64,000 nt of DNA from Asaia sp. W19. Its GTDB lineage: Bacteria > Pseudomonadota > Alphaproteobacteria > Acetobacterales > Acetobacteraceae. How positions within the stretch are numbered: position 1 is the first letter of the stretch; every line of letters starts with the position of its first letter. A model generated the notes under the pieces. It worked only from the letters and a program-made list of their open reading frames with translations. It was not told the DNA's origin and did not search any database. The translations under genes were made by a program, and so were the position numbers. The stretch spans positions 1 to 64,000 of the forward strand of contig NZ_PNQZ01000060.1 of the NCBI RefSeq assembly GCF_003994335.1. Reading direction: 5' to 3'. Shown here piece after piece: positions 34,767-43,139 of the stretch.

Positions 34767-35720
34767 TCAGAGATCCAGAGGGTCGGGAAACACGACATTC
34801 GGGCCGGATCCAGGATCGGGGAACGGGACTCCCTGAGCCGCACAGGCCATCCATTCGACAAAAAGGCGCACTGCTGCCGAGCGCTGTCGGGTCGGATAGG
34901 TATAAGCCAGAATGCTGCCTGATTCCGCGGCCCACTCGGGCATCAAGCGCTTCAGCCGCGGCGCAAGTGCGGGATCTTCATAGAAGAAACTTGGCAGAAC
35001 TGAAAAGCCGCGCCCCTGCATCACACTTTCCAGCACGAGATTCATCGGCCCCAGCAGCAAGCATGGTTCGAAGGAGACATGGCGACGCTCCAGCCCACGC
35101 GTAAATTCCCATCCGGGCTGGTCCAGGTGGTTGACGTACCCGATGAAGGGGATTTTCGAGAGTTTCTCGAAACTGTCCAGCACACCACTGCGGGAAGCAA
35201 GGTCGTGACCGATCACCAGATGGCGCTGAAAACTCCCGATGCGCCGGACATGCAGGGAGGGATCTGACAGGGGGCGGGTCCTGATGGCCACATCGAACCA
35301 CGTCATCTTGAGGTCGGAAACATCATCGGCCAGCGTGAAGCTGATCTTGCACTCGGGATAACGCTCCGCAAAAGCGTGAATGACTGGCAGAACACGATAG
35401 CGGCCATAAGCGGCATTGGCGAGCACACGCAGTTCACCGCGTGGCAGGGATCCATGGTGCTCGGCGTCGAGAAAAGCTGTTTCAATCGCCTCCATCCCCG
35501 CCAGACAACGATGATAAAACGCCTCCCCGGCTCGGGTCGGCAGGAGTCCCTTGGAGGTGCGCAACAGGAGATCTGTCTGCAACGACGCCTCAAGGTCGCT
35601 GATCGCCTTGCTTATAACGCTCTTTGACACCCCTGTGATGCGTGCGGCCCCGGTCACGGAACCAGCCTCAATGACCGCTATAAAATAGGTCATCCCATTG
35701 AAATTTATTCTTTTTCTCAT
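34767..35720 (-). CDS. LysR-family transcriptional regulator
   Basis: LTTR of 317 residues: HTH near the start (GSVTGAARITGVSKSVISKAISDLE, in parts GSVTGAARITG and SKSVISKAISDLE), then the effector domain (about 95-300) with TWFDVAIRTRPLSDPSLHVRR and IGSFQRHLVIGHD typical of CrgA-like members acting on aromatic or redox signals. It is divergent from the unknown acidic protein gene, 241 AT-rich bases apart, and converges with bluB. The neighbour across the divergent region is its most likely target; effector unknown. Confidence 0.9.
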   Translation of the reverse strand: MRKRINFNGMTYFIAVIEAGSVTGAARITGVSKSVISKAISDLEASLQTDLLLRTSKGLLPTRAGEAFYHRCLAGMEAIETAFLDAEHHGSLPRGELRVLANAAYGRYRVLPVIHAFAERYPECKISFTLADDVSDLKMTWFDVAIRTRPLSDPSLHVRRIGSFQRHLVIGHDLASRSGVLDSFEKLSKIPFIGYVNHLDQPGWEFTRGLERRHVSFEPCLLLGPMNLVLESVMQGRGFSVLPSFFYEDPALAPRLKRLMPEWAAESGSILAYTYPTRQRSAAVRLFVEWMACAAQGVPFPDPGSGPNVVFPDPLDL

Positions 35721-35961
35721 GTTTTTACCTCAATGGTCGTTCCAAAAAAGCGAACATCTCGTTGCCAAAACAGCGCTTGTCTTTACGGTATGTTTCTAGA
35801 AAACTTCACTTCGTAAAAGTGGATCAATAGCCGAGGCCTCCAGAGTTCAAATTCGTTACCTATCGTTAAACAGTTTCAGCGACGTTCACAGCTAACACTG
35901 CATTTACGAATGTCTCATTAGAAAACGCGGCACGTGATTTACATCAAGACCGGAGATCGAA

Positions 35962-36477
35962 ATGCACCATTTCAACACAATGCCAGGCGAACAGAATTCG
36001 GCCGTAAATTTGTGGAATATGCCGGTTGAGAACTCAGAATTCGTCAGGAATATACCATCCTCCCATCACGATTACTATGAATCGAAGCTGGTATTCGACG
36101 GCGTTGCGTCTGATAAAGAAGTGACAATGTTCGGGGTTGACGGCGGGTTCGCGCTGGACGGCGTACATCAAGACCATGACGACCTCGCCCCTGCCGGAGA
36201 TCTTCTTGGCGATGCCGTCGCCTTCCTGGGTGCCGATACCGATCTTCTGGGCGAGTCCGAGCGCGAGCCGGTTTCAGTCCGTGTCGTATGGAACTTGCTG
36301 GAAAATGTGAGCCGGGTTTATCTGCCGAAGCTCACCCCCTCGAGCGAACGCGATACGGTCTGCCTGTCGGTGAAGGGCGATCCCTACGCTGTACGCGAGA
36401 ACGGAGTCATGCTCGACGCCCTGAATTATGTGCGCATGCTGTTCTCGGAGCAGGGTCAGGCTTTCGCTGCCATCTGA
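35962..36477 (+). CDS. Unknown acidic protein divergent from a LysR gene
   Basis: A 171-residue protein with no family that I recognise. It has no signal peptide or TM segment. The middle (about 50-105) is strongly acidic and Gly/Ala-rich (GVHQDHDDLAPAGDLLGD, FLGADTDLLGESERE); the C-terminal third looks globular (VSVRVVWNLLENVSRVYLPK, NYVRMLFSEQ). The N-terminal 30 codons are AT-rich compared with the rest, continuing the AT-rich 241-base upstream region. It interrupts the cobalamin cluster with the divergent LysR gene, which may control it. The ATG at 35962 follows GGAGATCGAA. Confidence 0.6.
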   Translation: MHHFNTMPGEQNSAVNLWNMPVENSEFVRNIPSSHHDYYESKLVFDGVASDKEVTMFGVDGGFALDGVHQDHDDLAPAGDLLGDAVAFLGADTDLLGESEREPVSVRVVWNLLENVSRVYLPKLTPSSERDTVCLSVKGDPYAVRENGVMLDALNYVRMLFSEQGQAFAAI

Positions 36478-36563
36478 GGCTGGGGCAGACAAGCATCCCG
36501 CTACAGACGCTGCTCTCTTTCAGGCGCCCCTCACGCCTTCGCGAACCTCTCTGGCAAATCTGC

Positions 36564-38015
36564 TCAGGCCAGAGAGAGCATTCCTTCAATATCGAGATAC
36601 TGTTCCAGATGGTCTGCGAGGCCATCGAGAACGGTGATGATACGGTCCCGGTTCTCGAAGCCCTGTGACGCTTTTCCAAACTGCGCGAGAAAACTCTTCC
36701 TTGATTCTGGATGGTCAAACAGACCGTGCAGATATGTGCCGCTCACACGCCCATCGCCAGAGCGCGCACCATCGTGACGCCCCCCGGCAAACCGTATCAA
36801 AGGGCGCGCCAGCCCGGCACCCGTGGTTTCCCCGGCATGGATCTCATAGCCGGATACGCAGGATAACGCCGGCAGAATCAGGCCGGTATTTTCCCGTACT
36901 GTTTTCGACGCCGCGATAACCGTCTCAATGTCGAGATAGCCCAGCCCCGCACAGGCGCCCGGTTTTCCCTCCACGCCCTCCGGATCGGCAATACGTCTCC
37001 CCAACATCTGATAGCCACCGCAAAGCCCCAGAACATGGCCTCCACGACGGTGATGGGCCTTGAGATCGATATCCCATCCCTGGGCGCGGAAGAACGCGAG
37101 ATCGCTGATCGTTGCCTTCGATCCCGGCAGGATGACGAGATCGCAGGGAGGCAGAGCCTGACCCGGCGGGGTGAAGAGCAATGTAATCTCCGGCTCGGCG
37201 CGCAGAGCGTCCAGATCGTCAAAATTCGCGATCATGGGCATCAGGGGCACGACCACGCGCAGACTCCCCTCGCCCTGCCAACCAGTAGGAAGATCGCCTG
37301 TATCCTCTGGTGGCAACGCGCGCATGGCTGGAAAGAACGGCACGAGCCCGCAATCCTTCCAACCAGTTCTTTCAGCGATGAAGTCTCTCCCGGGGCCGAA
37401 GAGAGAGGGGTCGCCGCGCATACGGTTGACGATGAATCCCCTGATCCGATCCCGGTCATTTTCGGACAATACACAGGAGGTTCCAACCAGGCTGGCGATC
37501 ACCCCACCCCGATCGATATCGCCAATGAGGATCACGGGCAGATCAGCCGCTTCGGCAAAGCCCATATTGGCGATGTCACCCTGCCTGAGATTGACCTCCG
37601 AGGCCGATCCCGCCCCCTCGACGAGCACGATATCGGCCTCAGCCTGCAGGTGTCGAAAGCTCTCGAGAACGAAAGGCATCAGCAGGGGTTTGACCTCCTG
37701 ATACCCTCGCGCCTGCCTCTGGCCCCAGAGCCTGCCCTGGAGAATGATCTGCGAGCCGCATTCGGACTGGGGCTTGAGCAGTACCGGGTTCATATGAACG
37801 CTGGGAGCTACGCCGCAGGCGAGCGCCTGGAGCGCCTGGGCTCTGCCGATCTCCCCGCCATCGGCCGTGACGGCAGCATTATTCGACATGTTCTGCGGCT
37901 TGAAGGGCCGCACGACCAGACCCCTCCGGGACAAGGCGCGGGCGAGCCCGGCGACGAGGACCGATTTCCCGACATTCGATCCCGTCCCCTGAAACATCAG
38001 GGCGCGGGATTTCAA
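36564..38015 (-). CDS. cobQ: Adenosylcobyric acid synthase
   Basis: Glutamine-dependent amidase that converts adenosylcobyrinic a,c-diamide to adenosylcobyric acid. The P-loop of the BioD-like domain is [11 protein letters not shown] near the start, followed by [11 protein letters not shown]; the C-terminal glutaminase has the nucleophile in [12 protein letters not shown] and [12 protein letters not shown] with its His. I start it at the TTG at 38015 (483 residues), which overlaps the cobO stop (TTGA) and has GGGAG 8 bases upstream; a longer frame to 38147 would lie inside cobO and is not family-like. Last gene of cobP-cobO-cobQ. Confidence 0.94.
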   Translation of the reverse strand: MKSRALMFQGTGSNVGKSVLVAGLARALSRRGLVVRPFKPQNMSNNAAVTADGGEIGRAQALQALACGVAPSVHMNPVLLKPQSECGSQIILQGRLWGQRQARGYQEVKPLLMPFVLESFRHLQAEADIVLVEGAGSASEVNLRQGDIANMGFAEAADLPVILIGDIDRGGVIASLVGTSCVLSENDRDRIRGFIVNRMRGDPSLFGPGRDFIAERTGWKDCGLVPFFPAMRALPPEDTGDLPTGWQGEGSLRVVVPLMPMIANFDDLDALRAEPEITLLFTPPGQALPPCDLVILPGSKATISDLAFFRAQGWDIDLKAHHRRGGHVLGLCGGYQMLGRRIADPEGVEGKPGACAGLGYLDIETVIAASKTVRENTGLILPALSCVSGYEIHAGETTGAGLARPLIRFAGGRHDGARSGDGRVSGTYLHGLFDHPESRKSFLAQFGKASQGFENRDRIITVLDGLADHLEQYLDIEGMLSLA

Positions 38016-38620
38016 AATTCCACTCCCTGCTGGGCCTTCACGCCCTGACGGAAATGGTGCTTTACCAATGTCATCTCGGTCACCAGATCGGCCTCGTTGA
38101 GGAGCCACTCCGGGGCGTTGCGTCCGGTAATGACCACATGCTGCCATGCAGGACGGTTGCGCAACCCTGCCAGAACAGTTGCCTCGTCGAGATAACCATA
38201 GCGCAGGGCGATATTGAGCTCGTCGAGCACAACGAGCGCCACGTCCTGCTGCGCCAGGGCCTCCAGCGCCTGGTCCCAGGCACGGGCGCAGGCAGCCACA
38301 TCGCGCGCGCGGTCCTGCGTCTCCCAGGTAAAGCCCTCCCCAAGGGCATGAAACTGCGCGAGTGTGCCGAACCGCTCGAGGGCCCGACGCTCGCCCGTAT
38401 CCCAGGCCCCCTTGATGAACTGAACGATCACGACCCGGCGCTCATAGCCGAGCATCCGCAGAGCGAGGCCGAAAGCGGCAGTGGATTTTCCTTTTCCCGG
38501 CCCGGTATGGACGGCGATCAGCCCTTTTTCGATCGTCTTCTCCGCAACCTCGCGATCCTGCACTTCCTTGCGGCGCTGCATTTTGACGCGATGGCGATCA
38601 TTTTCCTCATCCGGGGTCAT
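38012..38620 (-). CDS. cobO: Cob(I)yrinic acid a,c-diamide adenosyltransferase
   Basis: CobA/CobO/BtuR-type corrinoid adenosyltransferase, 202 residues. The P-loop [19 protein letters not shown] follows VHT, then [18 protein letters not shown] and [16 protein letters not shown]; the C-terminal [16 protein letters not shown] is typical. It transfers the 5'-deoxyadenosyl group from ATP to the corrinoid cobalt. It overlaps cobP by 4 bases at its start and cobQ by 4 at its end, so the three are translationally coupled. Confidence 0.96.
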   Translation of the reverse strand: MTPDEENDRHRVKMQRRKEVQDREVAEKTIEKGLIAVHTGPGKGKSTAAFGLALRMLGYERRVVIVQFIKGAWDTGERRALERFGTLAQFHALGEGFTWETQDRARDVAACARAWDQALEALAQQDVALVVLDELNIALRYGYLDEATVLAGLRNRPAWQHVVITGRNAPEWLLNEADLVTEMTLVKHHFRQGVKAQQGVEF

Positions 38621-39111
38621 TTCATCTCCAATGCATGTCCGGCCACCACAAACAGGACGCGACGCGCCTCACATGCCAGCCTTTGATGCAACAGCCCTGC
38701 CTCATCCCGAAAGCGCCTGGCAAGTGCGTTCTCAGGCACGATACCGAGCCCGACCTCATTCCCAACGAGAACACTCAACGCTTTGCGTGGGCGCAGCGCT
38801 GCGAGCAGCCGCTCCGTCGCCTTGCGGATATCCTGCTCTTCGAGAATAAGATTGGTCAGCCACAAGGTCAGGCAGTCGATCAGCACAGGCCCGTCATGAG
38901 CCAGAGCTGGGGCAAGATCGAGCGGCTCCTCAACCGTTTCCCACCCTGGATCACGCTGCGCTCGGTGCAGATCGATCCGGGCGCGCATTTCCTCATCCCA
39001 GGCGCGGCCGGTAGCGATATAACGCCAAGGCCCAGGCTCGGCCGTCACCAGTTTTTCGGCATGGCGGCTCTTGCCCGATCTCACGCCACCCAGCACCAGA
39101 ATGGTGTTCAT
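38617..39111 (-). CDS. cobP: Adenosylcobinamide kinase / guanylyltransferase
   Basis: Bifunctional CobP/CobU, 164 residues; phosphorylates adenosylcobinamide and converts it to the GDP form. P-loop LGGVRSGKS (7-15), YIATGRAWDEEM, VLIDCLTLWLTNLI and LVGNEVGLGIVPENALARRF are diagnostic. It begins 48 bases from the divergent cobT start and overlaps cobO by 4 bases. That short gap must hold the promoters for both arms. Confidence 0.95.
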   Translation of the reverse strand: MNTILVLGGVRSGKSRHAEKLVTAEPGPWRYIATGRAWDEEMRARIDLHRAQRDPGWETVEEPLDLAPALAHDGPVLIDCLTLWLTNLILEEQDIRKATERLLAALRPRKALSVLVGNEVGLGIVPENALARRFRDEAGLLHQRLACEARRVLFVVAGHALEMK

Positions 39112-39159
39112 CGCCCGCTTCCCCTTGCAGAACCCTGCTTATCCCAACAGAAAGGGGCC

Positions 39160-40182
39160 ATGTCACCCTTCCCCTCCCTCAGTGCCCTGCATTCAGCCTG
39201 CCTCGCCCTGCCCGCGCCCGATGACGCAGCGCTCGCAGCCATACGGGCACGTGAGGCGGTCCTCACCAAGCCAGCGGGCAGTCTCGGCCAACTGGAAGAG
39301 ATCGTGGCCTGGTACGGTGCCTGGCGTCCACTTGTGTTGACCCAGGTCGATATCTGTATCTTTGCAGGCAATCATGGGGTTCTCGCCCAGAATGTGTCCT
39401 CCTGGCCGGCAAGCGTGACAGCGGCCATGGTCGAAAATTTCGAACAGGGTGGCGCCGCCATCAATCATCTGGCGCAGGTCGCAGGGGCCGGACTACATGT
39501 CGTCCCTGTGGGAGCGCTCGCACCCAGCGCGGACCTGACGGAGGCCCCGGCTCTCACCGTCACACAATTCCTGGAAGCGGTCTCGACAGGCTATGACGCC
39601 GTACCCCAGGGCTGCTCCCTGCTGGCCCTTGGCGAGATGGGGGTGGGCAACACCACCGCAGCCGCGGCCATGGCTGCGGCGTTTTTCGGTGAGGATGGAC
39701 GCTACTGGGCCGGGCGCGGAGCGGGCCTCGATGGTCAGGGCGTGGCGCGCAAGGCGCGTGCCATCGACAAGGCTCTGGCGCTCCACGGACGCAACCATGC
39801 CCCCCTCGATCTGGCGCGTCTCTATGGCGGCTGGGAGCTGGCCGCACTCATGGGCGCCACCCTCGCAGCGCGGCATCGGCGCATTCCCGTCCTGCTCGAC
39901 GGTTTTGTGGTCACGGCGGCTGTGGCTCCCCTGGCCGCCGTGACCGCGACGGGGCTTGCCCATACGCGACTTGCCCACAGATCGCACGAACAGGGCCATC
40001 ATCAACTGGCGTCGAGGCTCGGTCTGAACCCCCTCCTCGATCTGCAGTTGCGTCTTGGCGAGGGGTCGGGCGCTGCACTGGCCGTCCCGCTTGTGCGTGC
40101 GGCCCTCGCCTGTCACAATGGCATGGCAAGTTTCGCAGATGTCGCGATCGACGATAAGAACGAACGAATAAATAATAGCTGA
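39160..40182 (+). CDS. cobT: Nicotinate-nucleotide-dimethylbenzimidazole phosphoribosyltransferase
   Basis: Activates 5,6-dimethylbenzimidazole to alpha-ribazole phosphate; 340 residues. KPAGSLGQLEEIVAWYG near the start, FAGNHGVLAQNVSSWP, ALGEMGVGNTTAAAAM, the SxYP-like LLDGFVVTAAVAPLA and GLNPLLDLQLRLGEGSGAAL identify it. The ATG at 39160 with AAAGGGG upstream was chosen; the frame is open to 38635 but that part is antisense to cobP. cobS begins at the very next base after the stop. Confidence 0.95.
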   Translation: MSPFPSLSALHSACLALPAPDDAALAAIRAREAVLTKPAGSLGQLEEIVAWYGAWRPLVLTQVDICIFAGNHGVLAQNVSSWPASVTAAMVENFEQGGAAINHLAQVAGAGLHVVPVGALAPSADLTEAPALTVTQFLEAVSTGYDAVPQGCSLLALGEMGVGNTTAAAAMAAAFFGEDGRYWAGRGAGLDGQGVARKARAIDKALALHGRNHAPLDLARLYGGWELAALMGATLAARHRRIPVLLDGFVVTAAVAPLAAVTATGLAHTRLAHRSHEQGHHQLASRLGLNPLLDLQLRLGEGSGAALAVPLVRAALACHNGMASFADVAIDDKNERINNS

Positions 40183-40956
40183 ATGATGACTCTACGCGCA
40201 GATTTCGCTGCGGGGCTCAGCCTGCTGACACGGCTGCCGACCGGCTGGATTTTTCCCGGGTCGAAAACCATCGATCTGGCCCGATCGAGCTGGTGCTGGC
40301 CCCTCATAGGAGGCGCGATCGGTGCCGCAACCGGTACAATCCTGACCGTTGGTGTCATGCTTGGCATGCCCGCGATCGTTGCTACGGGATGGGCTGTGAT
40401 TTTCCAGCTCTTCCTGACAGGCGCTCTGCATGAGGATGGTTTTGCCGACAGCATGGATGGTCTGTTCGGCGGCCGGACCTCGGAACGGCGTCTGGAAATC
40501 ATGCGCGACAGCCGCATTGGCAGCTATGGCGCTCTCGCCCTGTGCCTCGCCATACTGCTGCGCGCCGGCACGATGAATGCCCTGGCGGGACAGCCCCTGC
40601 ATATCATCGCCATTCTGATGACCGCCGGGGCCTTCTCGCGACTGGCGCTGATGCTGCCCATTCTCTGGCTGCGCCCTGCGCGCGCTGATGGTCTGGCGCA
40701 TGAATTGCGGCATCTGCCCGCACGCTGCCTTCTCGTCGCGATGCTGTTCACGGCCCTGATTGCCAGCTCGCTTTCGATTCTGGGCGCGCTTTCCCTGTTT
40801 CTCTTCGCCTGTCTGGCCACATTGGCCCTGTGCAGCGTCGCCTATCGTCTGATCGGCGGGTACACGGGCGATATATTGGGTGCCACGGCCATTATTGTGG
40901 AGCTGACCGTATTGAGCGGTGCCAGCCTGAATGGCTTCGACAAGCTTCCTTTCTGA
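40183..40956 (+). CDS. cobS: Adenosylcobinamide-GDP ribazoletransferase
   Basis: Cobalamin (5'-phosphate) synthase, membrane protein of 257 residues with 6 or so hydrophobic segments. It joins adenosylcobinamide-GDP and alpha-ribazole, the last step of the pathway. Signature stretches are LTRLPTG, GALHEDGFADSMDGLFGG and RRLEIMRDSRIGSYGALAL; the C-terminus has GGYTGDILGATAIIVEL. It directly abuts cobT. Called cobV in Pseudomonas. Confidence 0.95.
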   Translation: MMTLRADFAAGLSLLTRLPTGWIFPGSKTIDLARSSWCWPLIGGAIGAATGTILTVGVMLGMPAIVATGWAVIFQLFLTGALHEDGFADSMDGLFGGRTSERRLEIMRDSRIGSYGALALCLAILLRAGTMNALAGQPLHIIAILMTAGAFSRLALMLPILWLRPARADGLAHELRHLPARCLLVAMLFTALIASSLSILGALSLFLFACLATLALCSVAYRLIGGYTGDILGATAIIVELTVLSGASLNGFDKLPF

Positions 40957-41050
40957 GAGTGTCTCGTCCGAAAGGGGGAGGAGAATTCCCGCCCCCGCCC
41001 TCTCAGATCGGCTCGATCCGCCTCAGCGTCGCATTTCTCTCCCGGGCGCC

Positions 41051-42085
41051 TCAGCTGGCCGAGGAGAGATCGATGGCAGCAATCACGCCATCATCCGTAC
41101 CGAACACCATGACACCACCCAGCGGGGAGAAGGCCAGACCGGTTACCTTGCCGCGCTTGCCGAGGCAGATGGGCAAAACGCGTTCTGAGCCGAGCTCGGC
41201 GAGAAGGACCGATCCGTCTTCGAAGCCTGCAGCGATGATATCGTTCTTGGGATGTGCCGCGACGGCGGAACAGAACACGCCGGGCAGCCGGGCGAGCTCG
41301 GTAGGCGGTTTGCCCATCGGGCCGCCGCCAAAGAAGGGCCAGAGCACGATGGCATCAGCGCCCGATGTGGCGAGCCAGCGCCCATTACGGGTGAAGGAAA
41401 GCGAGGTCACGCGCTTGGGATAGCCGCTCATGCGCATGTTGTGACTGTCGGACAGGCGCCAGCCATGCAGGTCATTCTCCTGCATGGCGGTAACAAGCGC
41501 CTCGCCGGCGGGATGAATGGCGAGCGTGGTGTGGCTGCCCTTCCATTCGAGCGGGCGCACCGTATCCACCTTCGCGCCTACAAACCACATCGACACGCCA
41601 TTATAATGCGAGGCCGCGACGCGCTTGCCCTTGGCATCGAAAACGATGCCGGTAACGGTCGAGGGGTGTTCGAGCGTCTTGAGCGTCGTATCACCGGACG
41701 CATTGCGGATTTCGAGCTGCTTGCCGACGGAAAAAGCGATGTGCTCGGTGGTGGTCGCCACGCACTCGACCCAGCGACGGCCCTTGTGCAATGCGGTTAC
41801 CGTGCCATCGGGCAGGGTACGGCACAGACGGTTATCCTCGCCGCCACTCACGAACCCCGCCTTGCCGGTATCGGGAGCAAGACAGAGCACAGCGCCGTCA
41901 TGGGCTTCGATACGTAGCCAGGTCTCGGGAAGCTTGAGCCCGGCCACAGGGATGAGAAAGATCTCACCCTCGACCGTACCCAGCGCGAAGGTCTGTCCGT
42001 CGCGCGCGCAGGCGACGGCTGTGACAGGGGAGCCAATGGTCTTTTCCGCGCCACGTGTGGCGAGGAGTTCAGTCATCTCGCTCAT
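41051..42085 (-). CDS. WD40 repeat protein
   Basis: A 344-residue beta-propeller made of about six to seven WD-type repeats, e.g. GSPVTAVACARDGQTFALGT, EHPSTVTGIVFDAKGKRVAA, RVTSLSFTRNGRWLATSGAD and GKVTGLAFSPLGGVMVFGTDD. No signal peptide, so cytoplasmic. Its ATG overlaps the stop of the CobW-type GTPase gene by 4 bases. CobW GTPase plus WD40 pairs recur in alphaproteobacteria; the propeller may be a docking partner or client receiving a metal from the GTPase. Function not established. Confidence 0.85.
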   Translation of the reverse strand: MSEMTELLATRGAEKTIGSPVTAVACARDGQTFALGTVEGEIFLIPVAGLKLPETWLRIEAHDGAVLCLAPDTGKAGFVSGGEDNRLCRTLPDGTVTALHKGRRWVECVATTTEHIAFSVGKQLEIRNASGDTTLKTLEHPSTVTGIVFDAKGKRVAASHYNGVSMWFVGAKVDTVRPLEWKGSHTTLAIHPAGEALVTAMQENDLHGWRLSDSHNMRMSGYPKRVTSLSFTRNGRWLATSGADAIVLWPFFGGGPMGKPPTELARLPGVFCSAVAAHPKNDIIAAGFEDGSVLLAELGSERVLPICLGKRGKVTGLAFSPLGGVMVFGTDDGVIAAIDLSSAS

Positions 42086-43044
42086 GCGCGGCAGCTCTCG
42101 AAGCCACGGCGCAGCTGCGGACGGTTCAGATTGCGGCCGATGAAGACGATGCGCGATTCCGTGCTGTCACCCTCCTTGCCCTTCCCGATGAAATCGCCAT
42201 CGGCCATCATGTGGACGGCCTGGAACGCAAAGCGCTCCTCCTTGCCTGCAAAATGCATGATGCCCTTCGAGCGCAGGATATCCGCACCCTGCTCCTGCAG
42301 GATCGCACCGATCCAGGCCTGGAAGCGCTGCTCGTCGAGCGGTTCCGCAACAGAGAAGGACATGCTGGTCACGCCTTCCTCATGCGAATGCTCATTATTC
42401 TCGAGGAAGTCGGGCATGGTTTCGAGGGCACGTTCGAGATCGAACCCGCCCTGGTCGAGCACCGTGCTGAGCGCCACGGCACTGTGCCGGGCACGATGGA
42501 TCTGCACGCTGGCATTGATCCCGCGCAGACGGGCTTCGATGGCCTCGAGCCCGGCCTCATCCACCAGATCGGTCTTGTTGAGAATGATCACATCAGCAAA
42601 CGCGACCTGACGAATGGCCTCGGGACTCTCATCAAGGGTCTGGATCACGTTATAGGCGTCCACGACGGTCACGACGGCGTCGAGACGGGACTTCTCGCGC
42701 AGGTTTTCGTCCACAAAAAAAGTCTGGGCCACCGGAGCTGGGTCAGCAAGCCCGGTGGTCTCAACAATGATACCGTCGAACTTGCCGCGCCGACGCAGCA
42801 AACTACCCAGGATACGGATCAGATCGCCGCGCACGGTGCAGCAGATGCAGCCGTTATTGGTCTCGAACACCTCTTCATCTGCGTCGACCACCAGATCGCC
42901 ATCGACCCCAAGCTCGCCGAACTCGTTCACGAGCACCGCATATTTGCGTCCATGTTCGCTTGAGAGGATGTGATTGAGCAGGGTGGTTTTCCCGGCACCG
43001 AGAAAGCCGGTGAGAACAGTGACAGGGATCTTGGTTTCGGACAT
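42082..43044 (-). CDS. CobW/COG0523-family GTPase (metallochaperone)
   Basis: G3E P-loop GTPase of 320 residues. N-terminal Walker A LTGFLGAGKTTLLNHIL, the metal-binding CxCC motif in NNGCICCTVRGDLIR, VETTGLADPAPVAQTF and the NKTDLV motif are clear; the C-terminal CobW_C domain has SMSFSVAEPLDEQRF and a His-rich stretch (NEHSHEEG) before it. Such proteins deliver zinc or other metals. The ATG at 43044 is preferred (GGAG 5 bases upstream) over the GTG at 43050. Neighbourhood of the cobalamin genes does not by itself make it CobW proper; no zinc-regulator box was found. Confidence 0.92.
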   Translation of the reverse strand: MSETKIPVTVLTGFLGAGKTTLLNHILSSEHGRKYAVLVNEFGELGVDGDLVVDADEEVFETNNGCICCTVRGDLIRILGSLLRRRGKFDGIIVETTGLADPAPVAQTFFVDENLREKSRLDAVVTVVDAYNVIQTLDESPEAIRQVAFADVIILNKTDLVDEAGLEAIEARLRGINASVQIHRARHSAVALSTVLDQGGFDLERALETMPDFLENNEHSHEEGVTSMSFSVAEPLDEQRFQAWIGAILQEQGADILRSKGIMHFAGKEERFAFQAVHMMADGDFIGKGKEGDSTESRIVFIGRNLNRPQLRRGFESCRA

Positions 43045-43139
43045 CGGCACTCCGGATCTTCGCGAAGAGTTATGGTCGGCTCAGCATATAGGGTGGCGGA
43101 GAGGCGAGGAACAGAGGCAGACTTCAGCGCGCGCGTTGC

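Noticed and set aside
38016-38147. Longer start of cobQ within cobO
   Set aside because: The 44 added residues are Arg/Gly-rich and lie inside cobO; family proteins start just before the P-loop, at the TTG overlapping the cobO stop.
38635-39159. N-terminal extension of cobT of 175 codons
   Set aside because: It is antisense to cobP and unlike any CobT; the ATG at 39160 with its own ribosome site gives a normal-length protein.
39112-39159. Cobalamin riboswitch in the cobP-cobT gap
   Set aside because: Only 48 bases separate the genes, too short for the aptamer, and no B12-box-like sequence was found.
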